Source of the DNA: Protonemura montana
Taxonomy: Eukaryota > Arthropoda > Insecta > Plecoptera > Nemouridae
Length of the DNA: 64,000 nucleotides
Reading direction: 5' to 3'
NCBI GenBank assembly: GCA_947568835.1
Contig: OX387603.1
Location: 29,040,651 to 29,104,650, forward strand
Numbering within the stretch: position 1 is the stretch's first letter; the number at the start of each line of letters is the position of its first letter. Below, piece after piece: positions 52,104 to 62,972 of this stretch. The translations under genes were made by a program, and so were the position numbers. Under the pieces are notes generated by a model. The model was not told where the DNA came from. It saw only the letters and a program-made list of their open reading frames with translations, and searched no databases.

Positions 52104-52271
52104 TGCACAAACCAAACATTGTTTAAATCTGTTTTCAATGCAGTATTCTATCACAAGCTGCCAATGGAAATGAAAAATTATCAGAAATTCTATAATTTAA
52201 AACAGACATTTTTTAAGTGGGTACAAGGAAAAGAGCAATTATGCACCAAAGTTCTGTACACATTATTATAA
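52104..52271 (+). pseudogene. non-LTR retrotransposon reverse-transcriptase C-terminal remnant
   Basis: One frame reads CTNQTLFKSVFNAVFYHKLP, then MEMKNYQKFYNLKQTFFKWV and a stop at 52269-52271. The pattern 'LF..V..FN.LP.EIK....F..FK..LK.WL' is typical of the C-terminal end of non-LTR (jockey/CR1-like) reverse transcriptase ORFs. The frame is closed upstream by a stop at 52101-52103, so only the 3' tip survives. An AATAAA-containing string (GGAAATAAAACCG) near 52336 may be the element's polyadenylation signal. This is a judgement from motif pattern only. Confidence 0.45.
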
Positions 52272-52550
52272 TGATCTTATGATGTGATGATGTTGAAGAA
52301 TGTATCCCAACTCCCAAACTTGAATGGCTGTAAAGGAAATAAAACCGTGTTTATTATTGAGTAGCTCTACCAGACAAACTGCCAACATGGTTTGGGATGC
52401 AGCATTGGTCAGCATTTGAACCAACTTTGAAGCTTGGAAGGTGAAACCAAGTAAGTTGGTTGCAAGACAGCAATCTCATTTCAGAGTAAAGCAAAAATAG
52501 CATTTCTAATTTTTTATTGTTAGGAACACTTTTACCCTCTCAAAAATTGC
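52272..52550. other. intergenic, possible 3' tail of retroelement
   Basis: Unique, AT-rich sequence between the RT remnant and the tRNA-like element. Apart from the AATAAA near 52339, nothing is recognised. Confidence 0.4.
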
Positions 52551-52622
52551 TGCCCAAACAGGGTCACAAACCCCGATCTCCACTTGTCGCGGGCGAGCTA
52601 TTGAGCTACTCCGACAGAACCA
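52551..52622 (-). mobile_element. tRNA-related SINE-like fragment
   Basis: On the - strand it reads GTCGGAGTAGCTCAATAGCT, ACAAGTGGAGATCGGGGTTT and CCCTGTTTGGGCA. TAGCTCAAT is an A-box-like tRNA D-arm string. The segment AAGTGGAGATCG and the ending GTTTGGGCA are shared with the tRNA-like sequence at 62849-62927, so the two are members of one dispersed family. It cannot fold as a good tRNA. Confidence 0.5.
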
Positions 52623-52946
52623 ATGAGTAGAACCAGGAGACTGTGAATACTCACAGTCACTCTGATTCTAGTGACGCTATATCACGTCACAACCTGTCAA
52701 ACTTGAGTTGACAATTGAATGTTATCTCTCGTGGGTCAACGAGCTCGGATGCCAGAATAGAATATTCTTTACAATCCAGAAAAAGAAATCAAATAAAGGA
52801 TAGAAAAGAGGCCAATAAAAAGACAGGACATTTTCTATCGTTGTGACTATTTAATTACATGAGGATGAACAGGAACAACAGGGTTTAATAAATACAACTG
52901 AGTAAGTAGGCGGACAGGGACGTTGACTATCAACAGAACTTCAAGG

Positions 52947-53009
52947 CTAGTTAGCAGATTCTGTGACAGTTTCTTCGTCTTTGCTATAAACCCAACGCCA
53001 GTAAGCCAC
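52947..53009 (-). CDS. HCCS: HCCS coding exon 6 (C-terminus)
   Basis: 63 nt after TTTTATTGCAG, phase 0, encoding [20 protein letters not shown] and the stop TAG (52949-52947). It starts with the VAxWRW motif that closes the conserved domain. The 12-13 residue acidic extension beyond it exceeds the short WRWTS ending I recall for human. Confidence 0.92.
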   Translation of the reverse strand: MAYWRWVYSKDEETVTESAN

Positions 53010-54646
53010 CTGCAATAAAACTTTGCAATTATTATTCAATCTCAGGGGTGGGCATGCATGAGGCCAACATTCCAATTTTTCATTAATTATTTAGAGCTCC
53101 ATCATTGGAAATTGAAACGAAAATAATGAAAATAATAAAAGACATGGAGAATTTTAAAAATTTAGCTAAAGAGGGATTAAAAAAAAATACCCAGTGTCAG
53201 TGTTACAGCTATGTATATGAGGTCCATGAGCAACTTTGTACTTCAAGGGTTTTCTTCTCCAGTAAATCAATAAATTCTAGTACGTTACCTTCATGCGATC
53301 CCAGCAATTATCCCACGAGTCCATGGCCGGACGAACGTCCAGCAGTGCAAACTGGTAACTGCCGGGCTCAACAGCGCCCCCATCATAATAGTCAATCACG
53401 TAGCGTACATCCTTGCCACATCGGTCGATGATCCAGTCGTGTCTGTCAAACGGCAGCTCATACCTGGACAACATGGTGATAATAATTTTATATACTAGCC
53501 TATTCTCTAATGTTTCCAGTGGACAAAAAGCATCAAGTTGAGTTAAAAAGTTTAGTGTTGAATTTTGCTGTAAGATGTTGGTAAGATGTTGGTGGTGTTG
53601 CAGCATTATCACTTGTCACTTGTCATTGACCTTCCGACATACCCAAGCCAGGATCGTATTCGTGCTCTCGGACTGTAGTCTGTTGCTTTGCCTCCAAAGC
53701 TCTTCAGCTTTGGCTCGGAACACTCATGAGCATGCAGTGCCTCCCACTTTAACACCTCCGCCCAGGCTTGCTCGTTATTCGCGTTGTGAATGCGAATTAT
53801 GTCGTCCATGTCTTTCTTGGCAATGTCTGCTTCACGCCATCGCCATCCCTTGCGCAGCATGGCGTTCCAAAACATCTATGCAAGTAAAATGACATTTGAT
53901 AAGTAGGTGTCCACACCTTTTAATTTGTGTCAGGTGGTTGTATTATATGGGACATTGTTTGACAGTTAATCAGCATCTATAGCTAAAGATTTTTTTGTTT
54001 TTGTTGTTGACCTAGGAATCAAAAACTCACTTTTTTAGTGAACGACAAAGGTTTTATGAAGAGTCAACACTGAAACTTCACGAAAGGTATGACACGGAGA
54101 ATTTGATGTTCACCTGTTGTGAAGGGTAGACCCAGAAATCTCCTTCGCTGCCCGATTTCGGGATGCTGGACTTCTGCCTTGCAGTTGGCAATGAAAATGG
54201 TTGGTCTGGGGCCGGCAATTGATTTGCTGGCGGCATCTAAGAGTATGCAAAACAAGTTAACTCAATTATCGTCCCGATGTGTCTTCAACTCGATGACTTG
54301 TCTTATTTAAGAAATGTGAAAGATTTACCATGTTTAAAGGATTGATGTCACCAGAGTTTGCTTCTGTTCCAAAGCCCACCGGACATTCTGATGCCGCCTG
54401 AAATAATAACACACTTATTTAAATAAAATTACAGGAATGGTGTTCTAGAAATGTGTTGTCTAGCGATTAAAATGACCATGGCCGTACTTTCTGTGGGGTT
54501 TTTTGGTGCATGGGGCACTCTGGAGGTGGAGCTCCAGAATAGAATGCATGATTGAATGGTTTGTGGATAGGTTCAGCGGGTCTGGCTTCGGCAAAGCCAA
54601 TAATCTGAGACGCTGTCACTTCAGCAGCAGAGATGGTATTTCCCAT
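52947..54646 (-). CDS. HCCS: holocytochrome c-type synthase (cytochrome c heme lyase), six coding exons
   Basis: HCCS covalently attaches heme to apocytochrome c (and c1) in the mitochondrial intermembrane space. Coding exons (high to low) are 54646-54488, 54397-54329, 54236-54114, 53875-53643, 53463-53289 and 53009-52947. All junctions are GT-AG and in phase, giving 273 aa, against 268 in human (from memory). The N-terminal region has two Cys-Pro heme-regulatory motifs, ECPMHQK (residues 43-49) and ECPVGFG. The conserved core follows: [73 protein letters not shown] and [10 protein letters not shown]. His165 (EALH) corresponds to the heme-ligating His154 of human HCCS. The start MGNTIS was chosen because it follows the acceptor TTTTCAG by 34 nt and matches the MGLSPS-type start. 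It is complete and shows no lesions. Confidence 0.95.
53289..53463 (-). CDS. HCCS: HCCS coding exon 5
   Basis: 175 nt, beginning with the single G that completes a Gly codon and ending ATG AAG|gtaacg in phase 0. It encodes [38 protein letters not shown] and [20 protein letters not shown]. Confidence 0.96.
53643..53875 (-). CDS. HCCS: HCCS coding exon 4 (catalytic core)
   Basis: 233 nt, entering in phase 0 after TGCATAG and leaving in phase 2 at CTTGG|gtatgt. It encodes [59 protein letters not shown] and [11 protein letters not shown]. It includes the heme-ligand His in EALH. Confidence 0.96.
54114..54236 (-). CDS. HCCS: HCCS coding exon 3
   Basis: 41 codons in phase 0 on both sides, between TCTTAG and CAACAG|gtgaac. 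It encodes [20 protein letters not shown] and then SSIPKSG...DFWVYPSQQ, matching the conserved P-rich linker of the family. Confidence 0.92.
54329..54397 (-). CDS. HCCS: HCCS coding exon 2
   Basis: 23 codons in phase 0 on both sides, [20 protein letters not shown] ending LNM|gtaaat. It carries the second Cys-Pro heme-regulatory motif. Confidence 0.88.
54488..54646 (-). CDS. HCCS: HCCS coding exon 1
   Basis: 53 codons, from ATG ([20 protein letters not shown]) to CCA CAG AAA|gtacgg, phase 0. The exon itself extends 5' to 54680, after TTTTTCTTTTTCAG, so at least one untranslated 5' exon is expected upstream. It carries the first heme-regulatory motif PPECPMHQK. The N-terminus MGNTIS fits a loose N-myristoylation pattern. 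Confidence 0.88.
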
Positions 54647-54680
54647 TATTCTATTGCCGATTTGGATTTTAGAAGGGCCT

Positions 54681-55553
54681 CTGAAAAAGAAAAAGTTGTT
54701 GAAACTTAATAGGAAAAGTCGAAATATTAGATACAAATTGTATGGGTTTTGTAACCATAACCTACAACTTCGGCTTCATTAAAGACATAAGTTGTATTCA
54801 AAGTATTTATTAGAGAGGAATTATTTTAGAGAATATGCTGTTAATGAGCTACGAATATTAGCGTATTTTATGCAAAATCATTGCTAAAACTTACAAAATA
54901 GGTTTCTGAGATCCGTGCTGGGATGATCACCTGAAAACAGCTGATTGTAGCGGTTTGCGGTATGTACAGTGTGGCGGGATAGTCTATCCTACTTTTGAAT
55001 CAAAGATTGTATTGTATTTATGAATTGTGCTCTAAATTATAATAGTAATACAAATATAATATAATATGATATTATTATTATTATGTATTTATTGTGTATT
55101 GATCGACAACAGAGGCAAGTCTACAAGTATCACATAATTAACAGAAACATGAACGATTAAAACATGACTATTTACAAACTTAAGCTTAAATTAAGAGGTA
55201 ACACAAGATAAAGCCGCTGGTAATTAATACATTTACAAGATTTCATGAGCATCTGATTAATCTTGGAGTTACCGTCAGAATTTGTGCGTCATGAAGGAGT
55301 CTGAAAGGATGTCAATTTCAGGGCATGATGTTGTTATTCTAATGCTGGTAGTCATTTTAGTATTTTGATTATAAACAGTATTATAATAATAATAATTATA
55401 CAATTATAAAAATATCAATAACAAATATTTTAAGTTACTTCACGCATTCATAGGAAGGCCACATGTCACTAGACGACCATACGTTAACTGCTCTTCTACA
55501 TGACGTCCTTCCGAAGGACAAAACAGCAGGAAGGGACCGCAATTATTACGGAA
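54681..55553. other. HCCS upstream region, AT-rich
   Basis: Sequence 5' of the HCCS exon that holds the start codon. It includes AT-rich simple sequence (55030-55085 and 55380-55430). A first untranslated exon and promoter probably lie here but cannot be placed. A GACGTCCTTCCGAAGGAC hairpin at 55502-55519 resembles the hairpin in the SINE bodies and may be a fragment of one. Confidence 0.4.
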
Positions 55554-55740
55554 GTGCCCAGCCGGAGCCTAGCTTCCAAAAATTGTCTTACAGACTCATC
55601 ATGTGTCCCTCGCCACGGAAATATTAAGTAAAAAGCGAAAGATTTTTGCGTTTTTAAAAGATACCTGAGTAACTATTTAGGTTCCTACCTAATGACTATA
55701 ACTAGCAGGTCTCGATTAATGTGCAGTTGAGTTAACTCGT
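55554..55740 (+). repeat. left inverted repeat of 36-bp-array element
   Basis: About 187 bp, paired in inverted orientation with 62348-62542. Differences are mainly substitutions and short indels, for example ACTATTTAGG against AAGATTTAGG, and TAATGACTAT against TAATGAGTAATGACTAT. Confidence 0.85.
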
Positions 55741-58700
55741 CTGCACTGCTCCAGCACTACCTAGTGCTGCACTGGGAACTACTGCCCCAGCACTACCTAG
55801 TGCTGCACTGGGAACTACTGCCCCAGCGCTACCTAGTGCTGCACTGGGAACTACTGCCCCAGCGCTACCTAGTGCTGCACTGGGAACTTCTGCCCCAGCG
55901 CTACCTAGTGCTGCACTGGGAACTTCTGCCCCAGCGCTACCTAGTGCTGCACTGGGAACTACTGCCCCAGCGCTACCTAGTGCTGCACTGGGAACTACTG
56001 CCCCAGCGCTACCTAGTGCTGCACTGGGAACTACTGCCCCAGCGATACCTAGTGCTGCACTGGGAACTACTGCCCCAGCGCTACCTAGTGCTGCACTGGG
56101 AACTTCTGCCCCAGCGCTACCTAGTGCTGCACTGGGAACTTCTGCCCCAGCGCTACCTAGTGCTGCACTGGGAACTACTGCCCCAGCGCTACCTAGTGCT
56201 GCACTGGGAACTACTGCCCCAGCGCTACCTAGTGCTGCACTGGGAACTACTGCCCCAGCGATACCTAGTGCTGCACTGGGAACTACTGCCCCAGCGCTAC
56301 CTAGTGCTGCACTGGGAACTACTGCCCCAGCACTACCTAGTGCTGCACTGGGAACTACTGCCCCAGCACTACCTAGTGCTGCACTGGGAACTACTGCCCC
56401 AGCACTACCTAGTGCTGCACTGGGAACTACTGCCCCAGCACTACCTAGTGCTGCACTGGGAACTACTGCCCCAGCGCTACCTAGTGCTGCACTGGGAACT
56501 ACTGCCCCAGCACTACCTAGTGCTGCACTGGGAACTACTGCCCCAGCACTACCTAGTGCTGCACTGGGAACTACTGCCCCAGCGCTACCTAGTGCTGCAC
56601 TGGGAACTACTGCCCCAGCACTACCTAGTGCTGCACTGGGAACTACTGCCCCAGCGATACCTAGTGCTGCACTGGGAACTACTGCCCCAGCGATACCTAG
56701 TGCTGCACTGGGAACTACTGCCCCAGCGATACCTAGTGCTGCACTGGGAACTACTGCCCCAGCGATACCTAGTGCTGCACTGGGAACTACTGCCCCAGCG
56801 CTACCTAGTGCTGCACTGGGAACTACTGCCCCAGCACTACCTAGTGCTGCACTGGGAACTACTGCCCCAGCGCTACCTAGTGCTGCACTGGGAACTACTG
56901 CCCCAGCGCTACCTAGTGCTGCACTGGGAACTACTGCCCCAGCACTACCTAGTGCTGCACTGGGAACTACTGCCCCAGCGCTACCTAGTGCTGCACTGGG
57001 AACTACTGCCCCAGCACTACCTAGTGCTGCACTGGGAACTACTGCCCCAGCACTACCTAGTGCTGCACTGGGAACTACTGCCCCAGCACTACCTAGTGCT
57101 GCACTGGGAACTACTGCCCCAGCACTACCTAGTGCTGCACTGGGAACTACTGCCCCAGCGCTACCTAGTGCTGCACTGGGAACTACTGCCCCAGCACTAC
57201 CTAGTGCTGCACTGGGAACTACTGCCCCAGCACTACCTAGTGCTGCACTGGGAACTACTGCCCCAGCGCTACCTAGTGCTGCACTGGGAACTACTGCCCC
57301 AGCACTACCTAGTGCTGCACTGGGAACTACTGCCCCAGCGATACCTAGTGCTGCACTGGGAACTACTGCCCCAGCGATACCTAGTGCTGCACTGGGAACT
57401 ACTGCCCCAGCGATACCTAGTGCTGCACTGGGAACTACTGCCCCAGCGATACCTAGTGCTGCACTGGGAACTACTGCCCCAGCGCTACCTAGTGCTGCAC
57501 TGGGAACTACTGCCCCAGCACTACCTAGTGCTGCACTGGGAACTACTGCCCCAGCGCTACCTAGTGCTGCACTGGGAACTACTGCCCCAGCGCTACCTAG
57601 TGCTGCACTGGGAACTACTGCCCCAGCGCTACCTAGTGCTGCACTGGGAACTACTGCCCCAGCACTACCTAGTGCTGCACTGGGAACTACTGCCCCAGCA
57701 CTACCTAGTGCTGCACTGGGAACTACTGCCCCAGCGCTACCTAGTGCTGCACTGGGAACTACTGCCCCAGCGCTACCTAGTGCTGTACTGGGAACTACTG
57801 CCCCAGCACTACCTAGTGCTGCACTGGGAACTACTGCCCCAGCGCTACCTAGTGCTGCACTGGGAACTACTGCCCCAGCGATACCTAGTGCTGCACTGGG
57901 AACTACTGCCCCAGCGCTACCTAGTGCTGCACTGGGAACTACTGCCCCAGCACTACCTAGTGCTGCACTGGGAACTACTGCCCCAGCGATACCTAGTGCT
58001 GCACTGGGAACTACTGCCCCAGCGCTACCTAGTGCTGCACTGGGAACTACTGCCCCAGCGCTACCTAGTGCTGCACTGGGAACTACTGACCCAGCGCTAC
58101 CTAGTGCTGCACTGGGAACTACTGCCCCAGCGCTACCTAGTGCTGCACTGGGAACTACTGCCCCAGCGCTACCTAGTGCTGCACTGGGAACTACTGCCCC
58201 AGCGCTACCTAGTGCTGCACTGGGAACTACTGTCCCAGCGCTACCTAGTGCTGCACTGGGAACTACTGTCCCAGCGCTACCTAGTGCTGCACCGTGAACT
58301 ACTGCCCCAGCGCTACCTAGTGCTGCACTGGGAACTACTGCCCCAGCGCTACCTAGTGCTGCACTGGGAACTACTGCCCCAGCGCTACCTAGTGCTGCAC
58401 TGGGAACTACTGCCCCAGCGCTATCTAGTGCTGCACTGGGAACTACTGCCCCAGCGTTACCTAGTGCTGCACTGGGAACTACTGCCCCAGCGCTACCTAG
58501 TGCTGCACTGGGAACTACTGCCCCAGCGCTACCTAGTGCTGCACTGGGAACTACTGCCCCAGCGCTACCTAGTGCTGCACTGGGAACTACTGCCCCAGCG
58601 CTACCTAGTGCTGCACTGGGAACTACTGTCCCAGCGCTACCTAGTGCTGCACCGTGAACTACTGCCCCAGCGCTACCTAGTGCTGCACTGGGAACTACTG

Positions 58701-61700
58701 CCCCAGCGCTACCTAGTGCTGCACTGGGAACTACTGCCCCAGCGCTACCTAGTGCTGCACTGGGAACTACTGCCCCAGCGCTATCTAGTGCTGCACTGGG
58801 AACTACTGCCCCAGCGTTACCTAGTGCTGCACTGGGAACTACTGCCCCAGCGCTACCTAGTGCTGCACTGGGAACTACTGCCCCAGCGCTACCTAGTGCT
58901 GCACTGGGAACTACTGCCCCAGCGCTACCTAGTGCTGCACTGGGAACTACTGTCCCAGCGCTACCTAGTGCTGCACTGGGAACTACTGTCCCAGCGCTAC
59001 CTAGTGCTGCACCGTGAACTACTGCCCCAGCGCTACCTAGTGCTGCACTGGGAACTACTGCCCCAGCGCTACCTAGTGCTGCACTGGGAACTACTGCCCC
59101 AGCGCTACCTAGTGCTGCACTGGGAACTACTGCCCCAGCGCTACCTAGTGCTGCACTGGGAACTACTGCCCCAGCGCTACCTAGTGCTGCACTGGAAACT
59201 ACTGCCCCAGCGCTACCTAGTGCTGCACTGGGAACTACTGCCCCAGCGCTACCTAGTGCTGCACTGGGAACTACTGCCCCAGCGCTACCTAGTGCTGCAC
59301 TGGGAACTACTGCCCCAGCGCTACCTAGTGCTGCACTGGGAACTACTGCTCCAGCGCTACCTAGTGCTGCACTGGGAACTACTGCCCCAGCGCTACCTAG
59401 TGCTGCACTGGGAACTACTGCCCCAGCGCTACCTAGTGCTGCACTGAGAACTACTGCCCCAGCGCTACCTAGTGCTGCACTGGGAACTACTGCCCCAGCG
59501 CTACCTAGTGCTGCACTGGGAACTACTGCCCCAGCGCTACCTAGTGCTGCACTGGGAACTACTGCCCCAGCGCTACCTAGTGCTGCACTGGGAACTACTG
59601 CCCCAGCGATACCTAGTGCTGCACTGGGAACTACTGCCCCAGCGCTACCTAGTGCTGCACTGGGAACTACTGCCCCAGCACTACCTAGTGCTGCACTGGG
59701 AACTACTGCCCCAGCGATACCTAGTGCTGCACTGGGAACTACTGCCCCAGCGCTACCTAGTGCTGCACTGGGAACTACTGCCCCAGCGCTACCTAGTGCT
59801 GCACTGGGAACTACTGACCCAGCGCTACCTAGTGCTGCACTGGGAACTACTGCCCCAGCGCTACCTAGTGCTGCACTGGGAACTACTGCCCCAGCGCTAC
59901 CTAGTGCTGCACTGGGAACTACTGCCCCAGCGCTACCTAGTGCTGCACTGGGAACTACTGTCCCAGCGCTACCTAGTGCTGCACTGGGAACTACTGTCCC
60001 AGCGCTACCTAGTGCTGCACCGTGAACTACTGCCCCAGCGCTACCTAGTGCTGCACTGGGAACTACTGCCCCAGCGCTACCTAGTGCTGCACTGGGAACT
60101 ACTGCCCCAGCGCTACCTAGTGCTGCACTGGGAACTACTGCCCCAGCGCTATCTAGTGCTGCACTGGGAACTACTGCCCCAGCGTTACCTAGTGCTGCAC
60201 TGGGAACTACTGCCCCAGCGCTACCTAGTGCTGCACTGGGAACTACTGCCCCAGCGCTACCTAGTGCTGCACTGGGAACTACTGCCCCAGCGCTACCTAG
60301 TGCTGCACTGGGAACTACTGCCCCAGCGCTACCTAGTGCTGCACTGGGAACTACTGTCCCAGCGCTACCTAGTGCTGCACCGTGAACTACTGCCCCAGCG
60401 CTACCTAGTGCTGCACTGGGAACTACTGCCCCAGCGCTACCTAGTGCTGCACTGGGAACTACTGCCCCAGCGCTACCTAGTGCTGCACTGGGAACTACTG
60501 CCCCAGCGCTATCTAGTGCTGCACTGGGAACTACTGCCCCAGCGTTACCTAGTGCTGCACTGGGAACTACTGCCCCAGCGCTACCTAGTGCTGCACTGGG
60601 AACTACTGCCCCAGCGCTACCTAGTGCTGCACTGGGAACTACTGCCCCAGCGCTACCTAGTGCTGCACTGGGAACTACTGTCCCAGCGCTACCTAGTGCT
60701 GCACTGGGAACTACTGTCCCAGCGCTACCTAGTGCTGCACCGTGAACTACTGCCCCAGCGCTACCTAGTGCTGCACTGGGAACTACTGCCCCAGCGCTAC
60801 CTAGTGCTGCACTGGGAACTACTGCCCCAGCGCTACCTAGTGCTGCACTGGGAACTACTGCCCCAGCGCTACCTAGTGCTGCACTGGGAACTACTGCCCC
60901 AGCGCTACCTAGTGCTGCACTGGAAACTACTGCCCCAGCGCTACCTAGTGCTGCACTGGGAACTACTGCCCCAGCGCTACCTAGTGCTGCACTGGGAACT
61001 ACTGCCCCAGCGCTACCTAGTGCTGCACTGGGAACTACTGCCCCAGCGCTACCTAGTGCTGCACTGGGAACTACTGCTCCAGCGCTACCTAGTGCTGCAC
61101 TGGGAACTACTGCCCCAGCGCTACCTAGTGCTGCACTGGGAACTACTGCCCCAGCGCTACCTAGTGCTGCACTGAGAACTACTGCCCCAGCGCTACCTAG
61201 TGCTGCACTGGGAACTACTGCCCCAGCGCTACCTAGTGCTGCACTGGGAACTACTGCCCCAGCGCTACCTAGTGCTGCACTGGGAACTACTGCCCCAGCG
61301 CTACCTAGTGCTGCACTGGGAACTACTGCCCCAGCACTACCTTGTGCTGCACTGGGAACTACTGCCCCAGCGCTACCTAGTGCTGCACTGGGAACTACTG
61401 CCCCAGCGCTACCTAGTGCTGCACTGGGAACTACTGCCCCAGCGCTACCTAGTGCTGCACTGGGAACTACTGCCCCAGCGCCACCTAGTGCTGCACTGGG
61501 AACTACTGCCCCAGCGCTACCTAGTGCTGCACTGGGAACTACTGCCCCAGCGCTACCTAGTGCTGCACTGGGAACTACTGCCCCAGCGCTACCTAGTGCT
61601 GCACTGGGAACTTCTGCCCCAGCGCTACCTAGTGCTGCACTGGGAACTACTGCCCCAGCGCTACCTAGTGCTGCACTGGGAACTACTGCCCCAGCGCTAC

Positions 61701-62347
61701 CTAGTGCTGCACTGGGAACTACATCCCCAGCGCTACCTAGTGCTGCACTGGGAACTACTGCCCCAGCGCTACCTAGTGCTGCACTGGGAACTACTGCCCC
61801 AGCACTACCTTGTGCTGCACTGGGAACTACTGCCCCAGCGCTACCTAGTGCTGCACTGGGAACTACTGCCCCAGCGCTACCTAGTGCTGCACTGGGAACT
61901 ACTGCCCCAGCGCTACCTAGTGCTGCACTGGGAACTACTGCCCCAGCGCTACCTAGTGCTGCACTGGGAACTACTGCCCCAGCGCTACCTAGTGCTGCAC
62001 TGGGAACTACTGCCCCAGCGCTACCTAGTGCTGCACTGGGAACTACTGCCCCAGCGCTACCTAGTGCTGCACTGGGAACTACTGCCCCAGCGCTACCTAG
62101 TGCTGCACTGGGAACTACTGCCCCAGCGCTACCTAGTGCTGCACTGGGAACTACTGCCCCAGCGCTACCTAGTGCTGCACTGGGAACTACTGCCCCAGCG
62201 CTACCTAGTGCTGCACTGGGAACTACTGCCCCAGCGCTACCTAGTGCTGCACTGGGAACTACTGCCCCAGCGCTACCTAGTGCTGCACTGGGAACTACTG
62301 CCCCAGCGCTACCTAGTGCTGCACTGGGAACTACTGCCCCAGCGCTA
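55741..62347 (+). repeat. 36-bp minisatellite, about 183 copies (6.6 kb)
   Basis: The unit is CTACCTAGTGCTGCACTGGG plus AACTACTGCCCCAGCG. Because 36 is a multiple of three, one + frame stays open for 1,227 codons (LHWELLPQRYLV repeated) and is broken only where CTGGG becomes CTGAG (59448 and 61176). That frame has no ATG and no non-repeat sequence, so it is not called a gene. Variants AGCACT, AGCGAT, TGTCCC, CACCGTGAA and TGACCC recur in blocks. TGACCC at 58087 and 59815, and CTGAG at 59448 and 61176, are 1,728 bp (48 units) apart, marking a block duplication. AGCACTACCTAGTGCT is a hairpin with a 2-base loop. Confidence 0.97.
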
Positions 62348-62542
62348 ACGAGTTAACTTGACTGCGTATTAATCGAGACCTGCCAGTTATAGTCATTACT
62401 CATTAGGTAGGAACCTAAATCTTTACTCAGGTATCTTTTAAAAACGCAAAAATCTTTTGCCTTTTTGTTAAGATTTCCGTGGCGAGGGACACATGATGAG
62501 TCTGTAAGAAAATTTTTGGAAGCCCGGCTTCGGCTGGGCACA
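62348..62542 (-). repeat. right inverted repeat of 36-bp-array element
   Basis: Reverse complement of 55554-55740. It runs from AACGAGTTAACTTGACTGCG outward to CGGCTTCGGCTGGGCAC. Confidence 0.85.
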
Positions 62543-62848
62543 GAAACGCTATGAGCACAAAGGGTTTTTTGACTGGTATTAGCGACGCATGTGCTATCTT
62601 ATCATGCCAGTGTTGCGCACATATCTCACGCGTGACGTAATGTGACATTGATGAAGGTGGTGAAATATTGTCAAATAAGACTTGAGAACTTGTTAAATAC
62701 ACGATTAAATATTACAATATACCAATACCCCATTGGAGTACCTAATATGAAGTGAAACAAGTGCATCAAACACAAATAATATCAGACTTAAAACAACGCC
62801 TAACTGAAAATTGCTGAAAATACACTAAAATCGGCCCAAAAAGCGAAT
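62543..62848. other. intergenic, nothing recognised
   Basis: Unique AT-rich sequence between the TIR element and the tRNA-like element. No gene or repeat was recognised. Confidence 0.45.
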
Positions 62849-62927
62849 GTCCAAGTAGCTCAATGGGTTAGAGTGCAACACCCGCAAAAGGGGGAGATCA
62901 AGTGGAGATCGAGTCCCCGTTTGGGCA
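62849..62927 (+). mobile_element. tRNA-like sequence, probably a tRNA-derived SINE or pseudogene
   Basis: It starts GTCCAAGTAGCTCAATGGGT and ends GTCCCCGTTTGGGCA. GTCCAAG can pair with TTTGGGC as a 7-bp acceptor stem with two wobbles. TAGCTCAATGGGTTA is A-box-like and GGAGATCGAGTCCCC is B-box-like. The middle is too long and shows a partial internal duplication (GGAGATCAAGTGGAGATCGA), so a clean anticodon arm cannot be drawn. It is related to 52551-52622. Confidence 0.5.
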
Positions 62928-62972
62928 TCAATTTCGAGATGGTTATATTGTTGATAATAATTAAACATTAAC

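Larger units (their letters stand above)
55554..62542. mobile_element. TIR-flanked element carrying a giant internal 36-bp array
   Basis: The unique sequence left of the array (about 55554-55740) is the reverse complement of the unique sequence right of it (62348-62542). Matching landmarks include GTGCCCAGCCG, CTTACAGACTCATCATGTGT, CCCTCGCCACGGAAAT, GATACCTGAGTAA, GGTTCCTACCTAATGA, CAGGTCTCGATTAAT and AGTTAACTCGT. Between the two arms is only the 36-bp array. The whole is therefore a ~7-kb foldback or MITE-like unit with no coding sequence. No target-site duplication was recognised at the ends, which are placed where the inverted match fades. Confidence 0.82.

Noticed and set aside
53575..53892. 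105-codon + strand frame
   Set aside because: It is the antisense shadow of HCCS exon 4, whose - strand protein is strongly conserved.
55764..62348. Open frames of 1,227, 567 and 382 codons giving a 12-residue repeat (LHWELLPQRYLV)
   Set aside because: They exist because the 36-bp unit is a multiple of three. They have no ATG start, no unique sequence, and end wherever a unit mutates to TGA. The array is bounded by transposon-like inverted repeats.
62849..62927. Functional tRNA gene
   Set aside because: The acceptor stem pairs, but the anticodon arm cannot be drawn, and a partial internal duplication disrupts the T-arm. A relative lies at 52551-52622.
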